Numbered from the stretch's first letter, positions 49,789 to 58,526 are shown. The stretch is DNA of 64,000 bases from Nonomuraea gerenzanensis (GCF_020215645.1 NZ_CP084058.1:8742001-8806000), one strand, 5' to 3'. Notes: generated by a model from the sequence alone, not told the origin. Numbers and translations: made by a program.

Positions 49789-51276
49789 TCAGGTGAGGCT
49801 GATGCGCACCTCGTCCTCCACCGGCGGCTCCAGCTCCTGCGCCAGGCACCCGGTGGCCGCGAAGCAGCGCAGGGTCAGCTCCTCGGGGGTGACCGTGGCG
49901 TGCAGGAACTGCTTGAAGAACGGCGGCGTGTCCCAGTCGGACAGCTCGGACAGGAAGCGGTGGAACACCTTGTCCACCGGCAGCCGCAGCGGCCACGGCC
50001 AGGCGCCGAGCAGCCGCGCCGCCCATCGCATCCGCCGCGTGATCCGCACGGGCCCCGTCGGGCTCCTGACCGGCTCGTTCCTGATGTGCTCCGACATGAT
50101 GCACAGCGCCTCGGAGGGCGTCAGGCAGAGCCACTTCATCCGCAGCCGCTTGGCGTAGAGCTGGCTGTAGAAGGACAGCGAGTCGCCGCGCAGCGGGTAG
50201 CACTTGAACGCGTCCTCGTGCACGCCGGAGACGTCCACCCGCTCGATCGTGTGCGTGGCGTGCATGAAGGCCCCGCCGCCGCCCGACACGATGTACTGGA
50301 TCACCCGGTCGCCCACCCGCACCGGATAGCGCTGGTAGTTGTGCACGTCGCCGCCGATGGCCGCGACGTAGCGGTGCGCCGGGTCGCGCACGATGTCGTC
50401 GATCGTCCCGCCGCCCTCCAGCGGCGACGGCTTGTACTTGTTGCCGGTGTAGATCGGCTTGCCGGTCACCAGGATCTTCGGCCGGGGGTCGAGCGAGACC
50501 CGGCGCAGCCACGCGGTCTGCTTCTCGTCGATCACGTTCCTGATGCCGGTGTCGACGCCCACGACCAGCAGGCTGTCGCTCTCGATCGTCCAGTACGGCC
50601 CCGGCTGCGTCGCCTGCTGCGCCGGTCTGCCCCTGAGCTTGCGCGCCTCGGCCAGCTTCGCCTCGTCGATGGTCTCCGGCTTGCGCCACAGCAGGCCGCG
50701 CAGCCCCCGGTCCGGCTTCGGCTTGAGCGGCGGCGCGTCGCAGAAGACCCGCATGAAGCCGCCGAGCCCGTCGTACCAGTCGTGGTTGCCGGGGATGGCG
50801 TAGATGGGAGCGTCGTAGTCCTGGTACGGGCGGAAGAACTTGTCGGCGTACTCGTTGCCCGATCCCGTCGGATAGATCACGTCGCTGGCGATGATGGCGA
50901 AGGACGTGTCCTTGCCCAGTTTCACCATGCCCGGAACAACGGCGTACTGCGAGGCGTCGCCTTCCCCGGTATCGCCCAACAGAAGAAAACTGAATTGACT
51001 CCCGAGAGACGGTTTGATGCGAAATTCCGGATCAATCCCGCGAGCCTCCTGGGACTCCACCCAGCGCTTCCGCACCTCTCCTGACGGATCACCGAACAAC
51101 CCCGCCAGGATCTCGTTGCGAGACAGCCAGAGTGTCCGCACATTCAGCCAGGAAAACCCCTGCTTATTAGGTCTGAGCTGGGCAAACGCGCCCGGTTGCA
51201 CACAGGCCCAACCGGCGCCCTCCTCCGACACCCGGGAGGAAACCTGCTTTCCGCGCTCAGCCGCGACTTCCACCAT
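49789..51276 (-). CDS. Calcineurin-like metallophosphoesterase
   Basis: About 495 residues. Metal-site motifs in order: LLLGDTGEGDAS, IASDVIYPTGSGNEY, YAIPGNHDWYDG (GNHD) and IGGDVHNYQRYPVRVG (GGDxH). The N-terminal 90 residues are of unlike composition and lower GC than the rest. The C-terminal 180 residues form a region with WLCLTPSEALCIMSEH and a beta-rich tail. It hydrolyses phosphoesters; possible substrates are nucleotides or phospholipid headgroups. ATG 51276 is preferred; the frame stays open to 51435 but that part lacks conserved features. A 45-bp AT-rich stretch lies between it and the next gene. Confidence 0.88.
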   Translation of the reverse strand: MVEVAAERGKQVSSRVSEEGAGWACVQPGAFAQLRPNKQGFSWLNVRTLWLSRNEILAGLFGDPSGEVRKRWVESQEARGIDPEFRIKPSLGSQFSFLLLGDTGEGDASQYAVVPGMVKLGKDTSFAIIASDVIYPTGSGNEYADKFFRPYQDYDAPIYAIPGNHDWYDGLGGFMRVFCDAPPLKPKPDRGLRGLLWRKPETIDEAKLAEARKLRGRPAQQATQPGPYWTIESDSLLVVGVDTGIRNVIDEKQTAWLRRVSLDPRPKILVTGKPIYTGNKYKPSPLEGGGTIDDIVRDPAHRYVAAIGGDVHNYQRYPVRVGDRVIQYIVSGGGGAFMHATHTIERVDVSGVHEDAFKCYPLRGDSLSFYSQLYAKRLRMKWLCLTPSEALCIMSEHIRNEPVRSPTGPVRITRRMRWAARLLGAWPWPLRLPVDKVFHRFLSELSDWDTPPFFKQFLHATVTPEELTLRCFAATGCLAQELEPPVEDEVRISLT

Positions 51277-51404
51277 GACCACATCTTTACCGCGATCTAC
51301 CCTTTGCGCATCCTGAACGCTCCGTACCGCTGGGAACACAGAAGGTGGGCAATGGTGTAACCTCACCCCCCAAGCAAGCGGTTGGGACTGCCCGGGAGGC
51401 TCCC

Positions 51405-51833
51405 ATGACCCGTAACAGCCCGGACGACGCGACACGCAAAGACACTTCCGCGGTGGCGGCCATCGAGGGCCTGCTCGCGTTGGCGGCCGGCAGGCCGCGC
51501 TGGGCCGGGGGCGCGGCGCTCAACAACGCCGGCGAGGCGATCGCGCGCAGCCGGGCGCTGGTGGCGCAGTCGCCCGGCGAGCACACCGAGCTGCTCGCCC
51601 GGTGCCTGCAGACGACCGCGAGGCTGCTGCTGGCGCGAGGGCGGGCCGTGGAGGCGCTGCCGCTGGCGCAGGAGGCGGTGGCGCTGAGCCGCTCGACCGG
51701 CGGCGCCGCGCTGTCCGTCGCCCTGCGGCGCCTGGCCCAGGCCCAGGAGGCCCTGCACCGCTACAGCGACGCCGCCGCCACGCTCGCCGAGGCCGACCGG
51801 CTCCGGCCCTCGTCCGACCCGCCCTCCGACTGA
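51405..51833 (+). CDS. TPR-like helical repeat protein
   Basis: About 142 residues, almost wholly Ala/Leu-rich helices in the TPR rhythm (ALLLARGRAVEALPLAQEAVALSRSTGG, then RRLAQAQEALHRYSDAAATLAEADRLRP). It is probably a small scaffold or partner-binding protein in the cytosol. ATG with GGGAGG 6 nt upstream; the 51345 ATG is a poorer start. The last residues (PSSDPPSD) come from a degenerate end of the 16-bp repeat that follows. No partner gene is evident. Confidence 0.75.
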   Translation: MTRNSPDDATRKDTSAVAAIEGLLALAAGRPRWAGGAALNNAGEAIARSRALVAQSPGEHTELLARCLQTTARLLLARGRAVEALPLAQEAVALSRSTGGAALSVALRRLAQAQEALHRYSDAAATLAEADRLRPSSDPPSD

Positions 51834-51836
51834 CCG

Positions 51837-51917
51837 CTCTCGGACTGGCCCGCTCTCGGACTGGCCCGCCCTCGGACTGGCCCGCCCTCGGACTGGCCCG
51901 CCCTCGGACTGCCCCCG
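51837..51917. repeat. Five-copy 16-bp tandem repeat after the TPR-like gene
   Basis: Five units of C(T/C)CTCGGACTGGCCCG run head to tail (the last has one base inserted). Degenerate copies extend into the gene end upstream (51810-51836) and on to about 51970. 16 bp is not a multiple of three, so this array is outside coding sequence. The 156-bp stretch from 51834 to 51989 holds no gene. Confidence 0.9.
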
Positions 51918-51989
51918 CTCTCAAACTGAGCTGCTCGGGCTGGCCGCGCTCTCCGGCTGGCCGCGCTCCCGGAGCGGCCATGCGCGGGT

Positions 51990-53591
51990 TCAGTCGCGCG
52001 GGACGAGCACGCCGGGGTTGAGGATGCCTGCGGGGTCGAGTTCGGCCTTGACCGCCCGCAGGATGCCCGCGCCGACGGGGCCGATCTCGCTCGCGTACGC
52101 GTCCAGGTGATCGCGGCCCACGCCGTGGTGGTGCGTGATGGTGCCGCCCGCCGCCACGATGGCCGCGCTCACCGCCGTCTTGGCCCGCTCCCACTGCGCC
52201 ACGGGGTCGGCGTCCTGCGGGGTCACGACGGTGAAGTAGAGGCTGGCGCCGGTCTCGTACACGTGCGAGATGTGGCACATGACGAGCGGCGAGCCGAGCG
52301 CGCCGAGCAACGCCAGCCGGACCGCGTCGTACAGGCGCGGCAGGTTCGCCCAGAAGCCGGCCGTCTCCAGCGTCTCGACGGTGGCGCCGGCGGCGAGCAG
52401 GGAGTCGCGCAGGTAGGGGGCGGAGAAGCGGCCGTGCTCCCACGCCTCGCCCGGCTCGGGCCCGAGCGGCTCGCCACCCAGCCGCGCCAGCACGGCGGAG
52501 GCGGCGGCATGCCGGCTCGCGACCCGCGCCCCCTCGTAACCGGCGATCAGCAGGCACCCCGAGCCCCCCGCTCCGCCGGAGCCGGAGCCGCCCGCCCCTC
52601 CCGGGCCCGCGCCGATCTCGTCCGGCTTGGCCAGGCCGATCATCGTCTCGGTCTCGTCCGAAAGCCGCAGCACGGTCGGCAGCGGCCCTTCCTGGGCGAG
52701 CGCCCGCACAGCGGCCGATCCCTCCGCGAACGAGGCGAACCGCCACCCTTCGTACCGCCGCTCGCCAGGAGCCCTGCGCACCCGCAGCCGCAACGACGTG
52801 ATGACCCCGAAGGCCCCCTCGGAGCCGAGCACGAGCTGCCGCAGATCGGGCCCCGCCGCCGACTTGGGGGCGCGCCCGAGCTCCAGGGTGCCCGACGGCG
52901 TGGCCAGCGTGAGCCCCACGACCAGGTCGTCGAAGCGCCCGTACCCGGCGGAGGCCTGCCCGCTGGACCGGGCCGCGGCGAAGCCGCCGAGCGTGGCGTA
53001 CTCGAAGGACTGGGGGAAGTGCCCGAGCGTCAGCCCGCGCGCGGCGAGCAGCCGCTCGGCCTCGGGCGCCCGCGCCCCCGGCTCGAACCCGGCCACCATG
53101 GACTCCTCGTCCACGAACAGCAGCCGGCCGAGCCGCCGCAGGTCGAGCGCGACCACCCCGGCGAAGCCCGAGCGGTCGGCGGCCAGCCCGCCCACCACGG
53201 AGGTGCCGCCACCGAAGGGCACGACCGCGACGCGCTCGCGCGAGCACAGCTCCAGCAGCTCGGCCACCTCCTCGTGCGAGCCGGGCAGCACCACGGCGTC
53301 CGGCGCGGCGGAGCCGTCGCCCGCGCGCATGCGCAGCAGGTCGGGCGTGGACTTGCCGCGCGTGTGGCGGACGCGGGCCTCGTGGCCGGTCAGCACGTGC
53401 TCCGCGCCGACGACCCCGGCGAGCGCGCCGAGCAGCGGCTCCGGCAGCGTGACCGCCGGGAGCACCACCTCTTCCAGCGTGGCGGCGGGCGTGCCGGGCG
53501 CGCGCACGCCGAGCAGGTCGCGCAGCAGCGCCCGCACCGGCTCGGGCAGCTCGCGGGCCCTGGCGGGATCTCCCCAGCCCGACCACGACAT
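51990..53591 (-). CDS. FAD-binding oxidoreductase (alkyldihydroxyacetone-phosphate synthase/glycolate oxidase-like)
   Basis: A 533-residue VAO/PCMH-type flavoprotein. FAD-binding part: VAVVPFGGGTSVVGGLAAD, GFAGVVALDLRRLGRLL, FPQSFEYATLGGFAAARSSGQASAGYGR. C-terminal part: DRDHLDAYASEI and a final DPAGILNPGVL. The Rv2251-like group in M. tuberculosis has the same parts and lies next to a TetR gene and glpD. It probably oxidises a hydroxyacid or builds ether bonds. The start at 53591, behind GGAGA, is preferred over 53624. It is divergent from the tetR gene, with the operator between them. Confidence 0.86.
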   Translation of the reverse strand: MSWSGWGDPARARELPEPVRALLRDLLGVRAPGTPAATLEEVVLPAVTLPEPLLGALAGVVGAEHVLTGHEARVRHTRGKSTPDLLRMRAGDGSAAPDAVVLPGSHEEVAELLELCSRERVAVVPFGGGTSVVGGLAADRSGFAGVVALDLRRLGRLLFVDEESMVAGFEPGARAPEAERLLAARGLTLGHFPQSFEYATLGGFAAARSSGQASAGYGRFDDLVVGLTLATPSGTLELGRAPKSAAGPDLRQLVLGSEGAFGVITSLRLRVRRAPGERRYEGWRFASFAEGSAAVRALAQEGPLPTVLRLSDETETMIGLAKPDEIGAGPGGAGGSGSGGAGGSGCLLIAGYEGARVASRHAAASAVLARLGGEPLGPEPGEAWEHGRFSAPYLRDSLLAAGATVETLETAGFWANLPRLYDAVRLALLGALGSPLVMCHISHVYETGASLYFTVVTPQDADPVAQWERAKTAVSAAIVAAGGTITHHHGVGRDHLDAYASEIGPVGAGILRAVKAELDPAGILNPGVLVPRD

Positions 53592-53614
53592 CGGTTCTCC
53601 AGTCACGCTTACAC

Positions 53615-53641
53615 TGTGACACATGACGTCGATTCGTCACA
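53615..53641. promoter_or_regulatory. Double dyad over the tetR start codon, autoregulatory operator candidate
   Basis: TGTGAC (53615-53620) and GTCACA (53636-53641) form a dyad with a 15-bp spacer, and GACGTC (53625-53630) is a near-centred inner palindrome. The ATG (53623) and the -10 TACACT (53610-53615) are in or next to it, so a bound dimer would block the leaderless transcript of tetR and the divergent oxidase gene. Confidence 0.65.
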
Positions 53642-54132
53642 ATGAGGCCGTGCTGGACGCGGCCCGCGACTGCGTGCTGGCCTACGGCGTGCGCAGGACG
53701 ACGCTCACGGACGTGGCGCGGCGCGCGGGGGTGTCGCGGATGACCATCTACCGCCGCTGGCCGGACGTGCGCACGCTGGTGGCCGACCTGATGACCAGGG
53801 AGTGGGTGCGGGTGGTCGAGGGGCTGGACCTGTCGGATCCGGTACGCGCCGTCGTCGCCGGCGTCAGGGGGCTGCGGGGGCACCCGTTGTGGCGCAAGAT
53901 CGTGGAGGCGGATCCGGAGCTGCTCGTGCCGTACCTGCTGGATCGGCGCGGCGCCAGCCACGAGGCCATCCTGGAGGTGCTGGAGCCGGTCGTCGGCGAT
54001 CCGGCCAGGGCCAGGGCGGTGCTGCTCGTGGCCCAGTCGTTCCTGCTGTCCGCCCCGACCATGCTCGACCCCGTCACGCTGGACGAGCTCGACGCCGAGC
54101 TCGCCGCCCTGCTGGAGGCCTACCTTGGATAG
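53623..54132 (+). CDS. TetR family transcriptional regulator, linked to glycerol-3-phosphate metabolism
   Basis: A 169-residue regulator. HTH: AVLDAARDCVLAYGVRRTTLTDVARRAGVSRMTIYRRWPDVRTLVADLM. The C-terminal domain (from about 75) is a helical ligand pocket. ATG, no ribosome site; TACACT ends 7 nt upstream, so leaderless. It is divergent from the flavoprotein and overlaps glpD by 8 bp. Its neighbours mirror Rv2249c (glpD1), Rv2250c (TetR) and Rv2251 of M. tuberculosis. It probably controls both sides. Confidence 0.9.
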   Translation: MTSIRHNEAVLDAARDCVLAYGVRRTTLTDVARRAGVSRMTIYRRWPDVRTLVADLMTREWVRVVEGLDLSDPVRAVVAGVRGLRGHPLWRKIVEADPELLVPYLLDRRGASHEAILEVLEPVVGDPARARAVLLVAQSFLLSAPTMLDPVTLDELDAELAALLEAYLG

Positions 54133-55621
54133 CTCGCTGAACGCCGCCAGACGCTCCCGGGAGCTGCGCCGGGTCGCGGAGGAGCGGGTGGACGTGCTGG
54201 TGGTGGGACTCGGCGCGACGGGCGCGGGCGCCGCGCTCGACGCCGCGTCCCGGGGGTTGAGCGTAGCGGCGATCGACGCGCACGACCTGGCTTTCGGCAC
54301 GTCCAGATGGAGCTCCAAGATGGTGCACGGCGGCCTGCGCTACCTGGCGAAGGGTCAGGTCGGCGTGGCGCACGAGAGCGCGGTCGAGCGCGGCATCCTG
54401 CTCCGCCGGACCGCTCCGCACCTGGTCAGGGCACACCCGTACCTGCTGCCGCTGACCCCGGCCGTCTCCCGCCGGCAGGCGGCGCTGGTGATGACCGGCT
54501 ACCGGCTCGGCGACGGGCTGCGGGCCGCCACGCGCACGCCGCGCCGCCTGCTGCCCGGCCCGACGCGGCTGAACGCGGCCCGCGCCCACACGCTGGCGCC
54601 CATTCTGCGCACGGAGGGGCTGCGCGGCGCGCTGCTGTCGTGGGACGGCCGGCTGCTCGACGACGCCCGCCTGGTGGTGGCCCTCGCCAGGACCGCCGCC
54701 GCGCACGGGGCCCGCGTGCTGACCCGCTGCCGCGCGCTGCGCCTGACGGGCCACGGGGCGCAGGTGCGCGACGAGCTGACGGGCGAGGAGTTCACCATCC
54801 GCGCCACGGTCGTGATCAACGCGGCCGGGGTGTGGGCCGGCGGGCTGGACCCCCAGGTGCGGCTGCGCCCCTCCCGCGGCAGCCACCTCGTCCTGGAGCC
54901 CGGCACGCTGCCCGGGCTGATCGCGGGCGTGCACGTGCCCGTCCCCGGCGAGAGCAACCGGTTCGCGCTCGTGCTGCCGCAGCCGGATGGGCGGATTTAC
55001 GTGGGTCTGACCGACGAGCCGGTGGACGGGCCGGTGCCGGACGTTCCCGAAGTGCCCGAGGAGGACGTCAGAACGCTGCTGGGAGTGCTGAACGGGGTGC
55101 TTGAGGTCCCAGTGACCAGGGAGGCGGTTGCGGGCGCGTACGCGGGCCTCAGGCCGCTCCTGGCGGCCGACGGGAGGACGGCCGACCTGTCGCGGGAGCA
55201 CGCGGTGTTCTCGGAGGGCGGGGTCGTGACCGTCGTGGGGGGCAAGCTGACGACATATCGCCGCATGGCCGAGGACGCGGTGGATCGAGCGGTCTCGTCC
55301 GGCAAGCTCCGGGCCCGCCGGTGCCGTACACGGCGCATCCCGCTCGTCGGGGCCGGCCCGAGGCCGTCCGGGGTGCCCGCGCGCCTGGCCGAGCGGTACG
55401 GCGCCGAGGCCGGGGCCGTGCACGCGCTCGTGAAGGAGCACCCCGAGGAGGTCGGGCTCGGCCTCACCAAGGGCGAGCTGCTCTGGTCGGTCCTGCACGA
55501 GGGCGCGCTCGACGAGGGCGACCTGCTGGACCGGCGGACCAGGATCGGCCTCGTCGGGCGCGACAGGGATCGGGCCCTGCCCGCGACACGGGACGTCCTG
55601 GAGCGGTTCTCCCGCGCGTAA
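54125..55621 (+). CDS. glpD: Glycerol-3-phosphate dehydrogenase (FAD, quinone-linked)
   Basis: A 498-residue FAD enzyme. Dinucleotide-binding motif VLVVGLGATGAGAALDAASRG, then DLAFGTSRWSSKMVHGGLRYL, the substrate-site signature of GlpD. C-terminal part: GVVTVVGGKLTTYRRMAEDAVD. It oxidises glycerol 3-phosphate to dihydroxyacetone phosphate and passes electrons to menaquinone at the membrane. The start is a TTG, overlapping the tetR end by 8 bp, so translation is coupled. Confidence 0.92.
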   Translation: MDSSLNAARRSRELRRVAEERVDVLVVGLGATGAGAALDAASRGLSVAAIDAHDLAFGTSRWSSKMVHGGLRYLAKGQVGVAHESAVERGILLRRTAPHLVRAHPYLLPLTPAVSRRQAALVMTGYRLGDGLRAATRTPRRLLPGPTRLNAARAHTLAPILRTEGLRGALLSWDGRLLDDARLVVALARTAAAHGARVLTRCRALRLTGHGAQVRDELTGEEFTIRATVVINAAGVWAGGLDPQVRLRPSRGSHLVLEPGTLPGLIAGVHVPVPGESNRFALVLPQPDGRIYVGLTDEPVDGPVPDVPEVPEEDVRTLLGVLNGVLEVPVTREAVAGAYAGLRPLLAADGRTADLSREHAVFSEGGVVTVVGGKLTTYRRMAEDAVDRAVSSGKLRARRCRTRRIPLVGAGPRPSGVPARLAERYGAEAGAVHALVKEHPEEVGLGLTKGELLWSVLHEGALDEGDLLDRRTRIGLVGRDRDRALPATRDVLERFSRA

Positions 55622-55634
55622 AGCCGCCGATCCG

Positions 55635-55653
55635 TTAGGTTAGTCTTACCTAA
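55635..55653. promoter_or_regulatory. DtxR/IdeR/DmdR-type iron box
   Basis: TTAGGTTAGTCTTACCTAA is a 19-bp site differing at two central positions from the classic TTAGGTTAGGCTAACCTAA. It is perfect in both outer TTAGGT/ACCTAA arms. It lies 26 bp before the TTG start of the following gene, so iron-loaded repressor should shut the gene off. Confidence 0.88.
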
Positions 55654-55679
55654 GTCAGATCGAGGAAGGGGCGGGAGCG

Positions 55680-56594
55680 TTGGCGAGGGGCTGCGAGCAT
55701 CCCATGGGATGCCACACCGGCGAGATGCCCACACTGGCCAGCGCCACCGTGGGAGCCCGGCTGTGGCTGCTCGTCGAATACACCGGAGCCTGGCCCTCCC
55801 GCCTGGAGAACTTCGAACTTCCTACGGAAATCTCGAAACTCGTCCGGCGGGCGCTCGAACGCGGTATCAGGCCCCAGCTGATCCGCCGTCCCGGCAAGCG
55901 GACCCGCCCACGGGAGCAGGGGATCCGTGTGCTAGTGGGCTATGCGGCGGGCGAGAACCCCTGGATAGCGCAGGGTGTCATCGCAGGTCCTGACGATCTT
56001 GACCTGGACGCGCTCGTGGCCGGAGTGGTCCCGGAGTCCTGCATACTTGAAGACGAGCCGGTATTTCTGGTCTGCACGCACGCCAAGCGCAATGTGTGCT
56101 GCGCCCGCATTGGACTACCCCTCGCTCGGTCCCTGGCCGAAATCTTGCCGGACAGAGTGTGGGAAACGTCACACGTTGGCGGCGATCGCTACGCCGCCAA
56201 CCTCGTGTGCTTGCCACACGGAATTTTCTACGGCAGCATGTCTCAGGCTGCTGCATCGGCAGCGGCTAACGCGTACCGGTCGGGCGAGATCATTCTCGAC
56301 CGCTACCGGGGACGCGCAGGCATCCCTGAGCCATTGCAGGCCGTCGAGCACTTCGCCCGAGCCCATACGGGAGAGTGCTCCGTCGGCGCGGTGGCCGTGG
56401 AATCCTCCAGGACGGACGGCGACGTCACCGAAGCCATTGTGCGCTGCGGCGACGTCCGGCTCCAGGTTGTGATCGAACCATCGGCGTTCTCGGCGCCGTG
56501 TGGTACGGCTTGCGCCGAGACGATCACCACCTACCGGCTGGTTTCGCTGGACAGGCTCACGCCTGTGCGGTACGCCACGCCCGCTCTCGCCTGA
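55680..56594 (+). CDS. Sucraseferredoxin-like (thioredoxin-fold 2Fe-2S) protein, iron-repressed
   Basis: A 304-residue protein of the Apd1/sucraseferredoxin type. The hallmark FLVCTHAKRNVCCARIGLPLA and ETSHVGGDRYAANLVCLPHGIFYG are both there, giving the Cys and His ligands of a 2Fe-2S cluster. The C-terminal 100 residues hold SECSVGAVAVESSRTDG-like GECSVGAVAVESSRTDG and a Cys-rich loop (CGTACAE). With an iron box in front, it most likely takes part in iron release from siderophore or in FeS repair. TTG start behind GGGAG. GC content is lower than the neighbours, hinting at a later arrival. Confidence 0.88.
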   Translation: MARGCEHPMGCHTGEMPTLASATVGARLWLLVEYTGAWPSRLENFELPTEISKLVRRALERGIRPQLIRRPGKRTRPREQGIRVLVGYAAGENPWIAQGVIAGPDDLDLDALVAGVVPESCILEDEPVFLVCTHAKRNVCCARIGLPLARSLAEILPDRVWETSHVGGDRYAANLVCLPHGIFYGSMSQAAASAAANAYRSGEIILDRYRGRAGIPEPLQAVEHFARAHTGECSVGAVAVESSRTDGDVTEAIVRCGDVRLQVVIEPSAFSAPCGTACAETITTYRLVSLDRLTPVRYATPALA

Positions 56595-56694
56595 CTAGGG
56601 AACATCACGGCCCGACGTTGCGTTGGAACAGTGACGCCAAAAGCGTCCAATGCGGCTCAATTACCGAAATACCTCTCACGAAGGTGGTTTTCTC

Positions 56695-57006
56695 ATGTCT
56701 CAGGTACGTCGGCAGCTCGCCCGCCCGCGCCCCAGCTGGGGTTGGCAGGATGATGCCGCGTGCCGGGGTGAGGACCTCGTGCTCTTCTTCGGCCCCGATG
56801 GGGAGCGGCAGCCCGAGCGTGACGTACGAGAGCGGAAGGCCAAGGCGATCTGCGCCCAGTGCCCTGTCCGCAACGAGTGCCTAGACTACGCGCTGTCCCG
56901 GCCGGAGAAGTACGGCACGTGGGGCGGTCTCAACGAGGACGAGCGCGCCAGCGAGCGTCGCCGTCGCATGCGCCGCGCGGCCAGCGCCGGCATCTCCGCC
57001 GCCTGA
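56695..57006 (+). CDS. WhiB family transcriptional regulator
   Basis: A 103-residue Wbl protein. The four iron-sulfur Cys are in DDAACRGED, then CAQCPVRNEC (C-x2-C-x5-C). The turn motif is GTWGGLNEDER, followed by a basic tail RRRRMRRA for DNA or sigma binding. The N-terminal pattern RPRPSWGWQDDAACRGED with FFGPDGERQPERDV is of the general WblE/WhiB1-like kind; which Wbl it is cannot be fixed here. ATG at 56695 with AAGGTGG upstream; an upstream ATG at 56650 is rejected. Wbl proteins respond to oxidant or nitric oxide and act on development or stress genes. Confidence 0.93.
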   Translation: MSQVRRQLARPRPSWGWQDDAACRGEDLVLFFGPDGERQPERDVRERKAKAICAQCPVRNECLDYALSRPEKYGTWGGLNEDERASERRRRMRRAASAGISAA

Positions 57007-57056
57007 CACCCGGCAGCATCACCATCATCGCGTGATCACGCAGTTGTCCCGATGAG

Positions 57057-57088
57057 CCGGAGCCTGGACCTCATGGCCCAGGCTCCGG
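57057..57088. terminator. Strong hairpin terminator after whiB
   Basis: CCGGAGCCTGG (57057-57067) and CCAGGCTCCGG (57078-57088) form a perfect 11-bp stem with a 10-nt loop. A separate 12-bp palindrome GCGTGATCACGC is at 57030-57041. The 287-bp space from 57007 to 57293 holds no gene. Confidence 0.75.
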
Positions 57089-57293
57089 TGAACCCGGTCG
57101 GGGCAACTGCTTGATCAGGCCCGGGTGGTCCCACCCCAGCACGTGATTTCGCACCGCGGGCGCCGTCCGCGGTGGCGAAGTCAGCACATACATCGTAAAT
57201 CCCCACATTTCCCGACCTGTCCGACATCTGGTGGTCATCGCCCGTTGCCGTGCGTTCGGGATCGTGTCATGTCGCCGCCCTACTGTGCCCGGC

Positions 57294-58490
57294 ATGAAAC
57301 GCATCGCCATCCTGATGAGCGCGGGCGCGCTGGCCCTCGGCCTGACAGCCGCCCCCGCCGCCGCGGACCCCGACCGGCCCTCCTTCGGGCAGGCCACGCT
57401 GACCGGGTTCGCCTCCCTCCCGGCGTTGACCTTCGTCCCCGGCAGCGAGCCGTCGGGCTCCCTCCTCGGCACGTCCCCCGTCAACGGCGTCACCCCGCCG
57501 TTCAGCGGCCAGCCCGTGCAGGGCTTCAGCGGCATCGCGCGCCGCCACGACGGCACCTACGACGTGCTGTCCGACAACGGCTTCGGCAACAAGGCCAACA
57601 GCGCCGACTTCCTGCTGCGCGTGCACCGCATCAAGCCGGACTTCAGGTCCAAGGGCGTCCAGGTGCTCGGCGGCTTCAACCTGACCGACCCGCGCGGGTT
57701 CGTCCCGTGGGCCCTGACCCGCCAGGACCGCACGCTGACCGGCTCGGACTTCGACGTCGAGTCGATCGTGCGCTCGACCGACGGCACGTACTGGATCGGC
57801 GACGAGTTCGGCCCGTTCCTGCTGCACTTCGACCACAGGGGCCGTCTCATGGACGCGCCCGTCGCGCTCCCCGGCGTCCAGGCCCCCGAGAACCCCGGCC
57901 TGAACGGCGGCCGGCCCGACCTGGCGAGCAGCAAGGGCTTCGAGGGCATGGCCAGGGGCGTGGCCGGCCGCCATCTGTACCCGCTGCTGGAGGGCACGGT
58001 CAGCGGCGACCCCGCGGGCACCCTGCGCATGTACGAGTTCGACCTGCGCAAGCGCGCCTACACCGACCGGCGGTGGACCTACGAGCTGGAGGACCCGGCG
58101 CACGCGATCGGCGACGCCATCGCCGTCGACGAGAACCGGTTCCTGATCATCGAGCGGGACAACGGCCAGGGCGACGCCGCCCAGGTCAAGCGCATCTACC
58201 TGGCCGACAAGCGCGACAGGGACCGGGACGGCGCCCTGGACAAGACCCTGGTCGCCGACCTGCTGAACCTCAACGATCCGCGCGGGCTGGGCGGGGCGCC
58301 GGGCACGTTCCGGTTCCCGTTCCAGACGATCGAGGACGTGATCATCCTCGACGACCGCACGCTCGGCGTGCTCGACGACAACAACTTCCCCTTCTCCGAC
58401 GGACGCACCGCCGGCAAGCCGGACGACAACGAGTTCATCACCGTACGGCTGACCCGCGGCCTCAAGGCCGACCCGCGCGTGTACCGCTGA
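57294..58490 (+). CDS. Secreted esterase-like phytase-family protein
   Basis: A 398-residue protein with a Sec signal peptide (residues 1-24, ending APAAA-D). The mature part is a beta-propeller-like phytase/esterase domain: VQGFSGIARRHDGTYDVLSDNGFGN, TGSDFDVESIVRSTDGTYWIGDEFGPFLLHFD, GFEGMARG and FQTIEDVIILDDRTLGVLDDNNFP. Proteins of this family are exported and calcium-binding, with phosphatase or esterase activity in some. ATG start without ribosome site; TACTGT ends 7 nt upstream (leaderless). A terminator follows. Confidence 0.9.
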   Translation: MKRIAILMSAGALALGLTAAPAAADPDRPSFGQATLTGFASLPALTFVPGSEPSGSLLGTSPVNGVTPPFSGQPVQGFSGIARRHDGTYDVLSDNGFGNKANSADFLLRVHRIKPDFRSKGVQVLGGFNLTDPRGFVPWALTRQDRTLTGSDFDVESIVRSTDGTYWIGDEFGPFLLHFDHRGRLMDAPVALPGVQAPENPGLNGGRPDLASSKGFEGMARGVAGRHLYPLLEGTVSGDPAGTLRMYEFDLRKRAYTDRRWTYELEDPAHAIGDAIAVDENRFLIIERDNGQGDAAQVKRIYLADKRDRDRDGALDKTLVADLLNLNDPRGLGGAPGTFRFPFQTIEDVIILDDRTLGVLDDNNFPFSDGRTAGKPDDNEFITVRLTRGLKADPRVYR

Positions 58491-58500
58491 CGCCTGCACC

Positions 58501-58526
58501 GGCCGCCGTCCATGGGGACGGCGGCC
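58501..58526. terminator. Perfect hairpin terminator after the phytase-like gene
   Basis: GGCCGCCGTCC (58501-58511) and GGACGGCGGCC (58516-58526) form a perfect 11-bp stem with a 4-nt ATGG loop, 11 bp past the stop. Confidence 0.8.

Noticed and set aside
51837..51917. CRISPR array
   Set aside because: The 16-bp repeat has no unique spacers and no cas genes are near.
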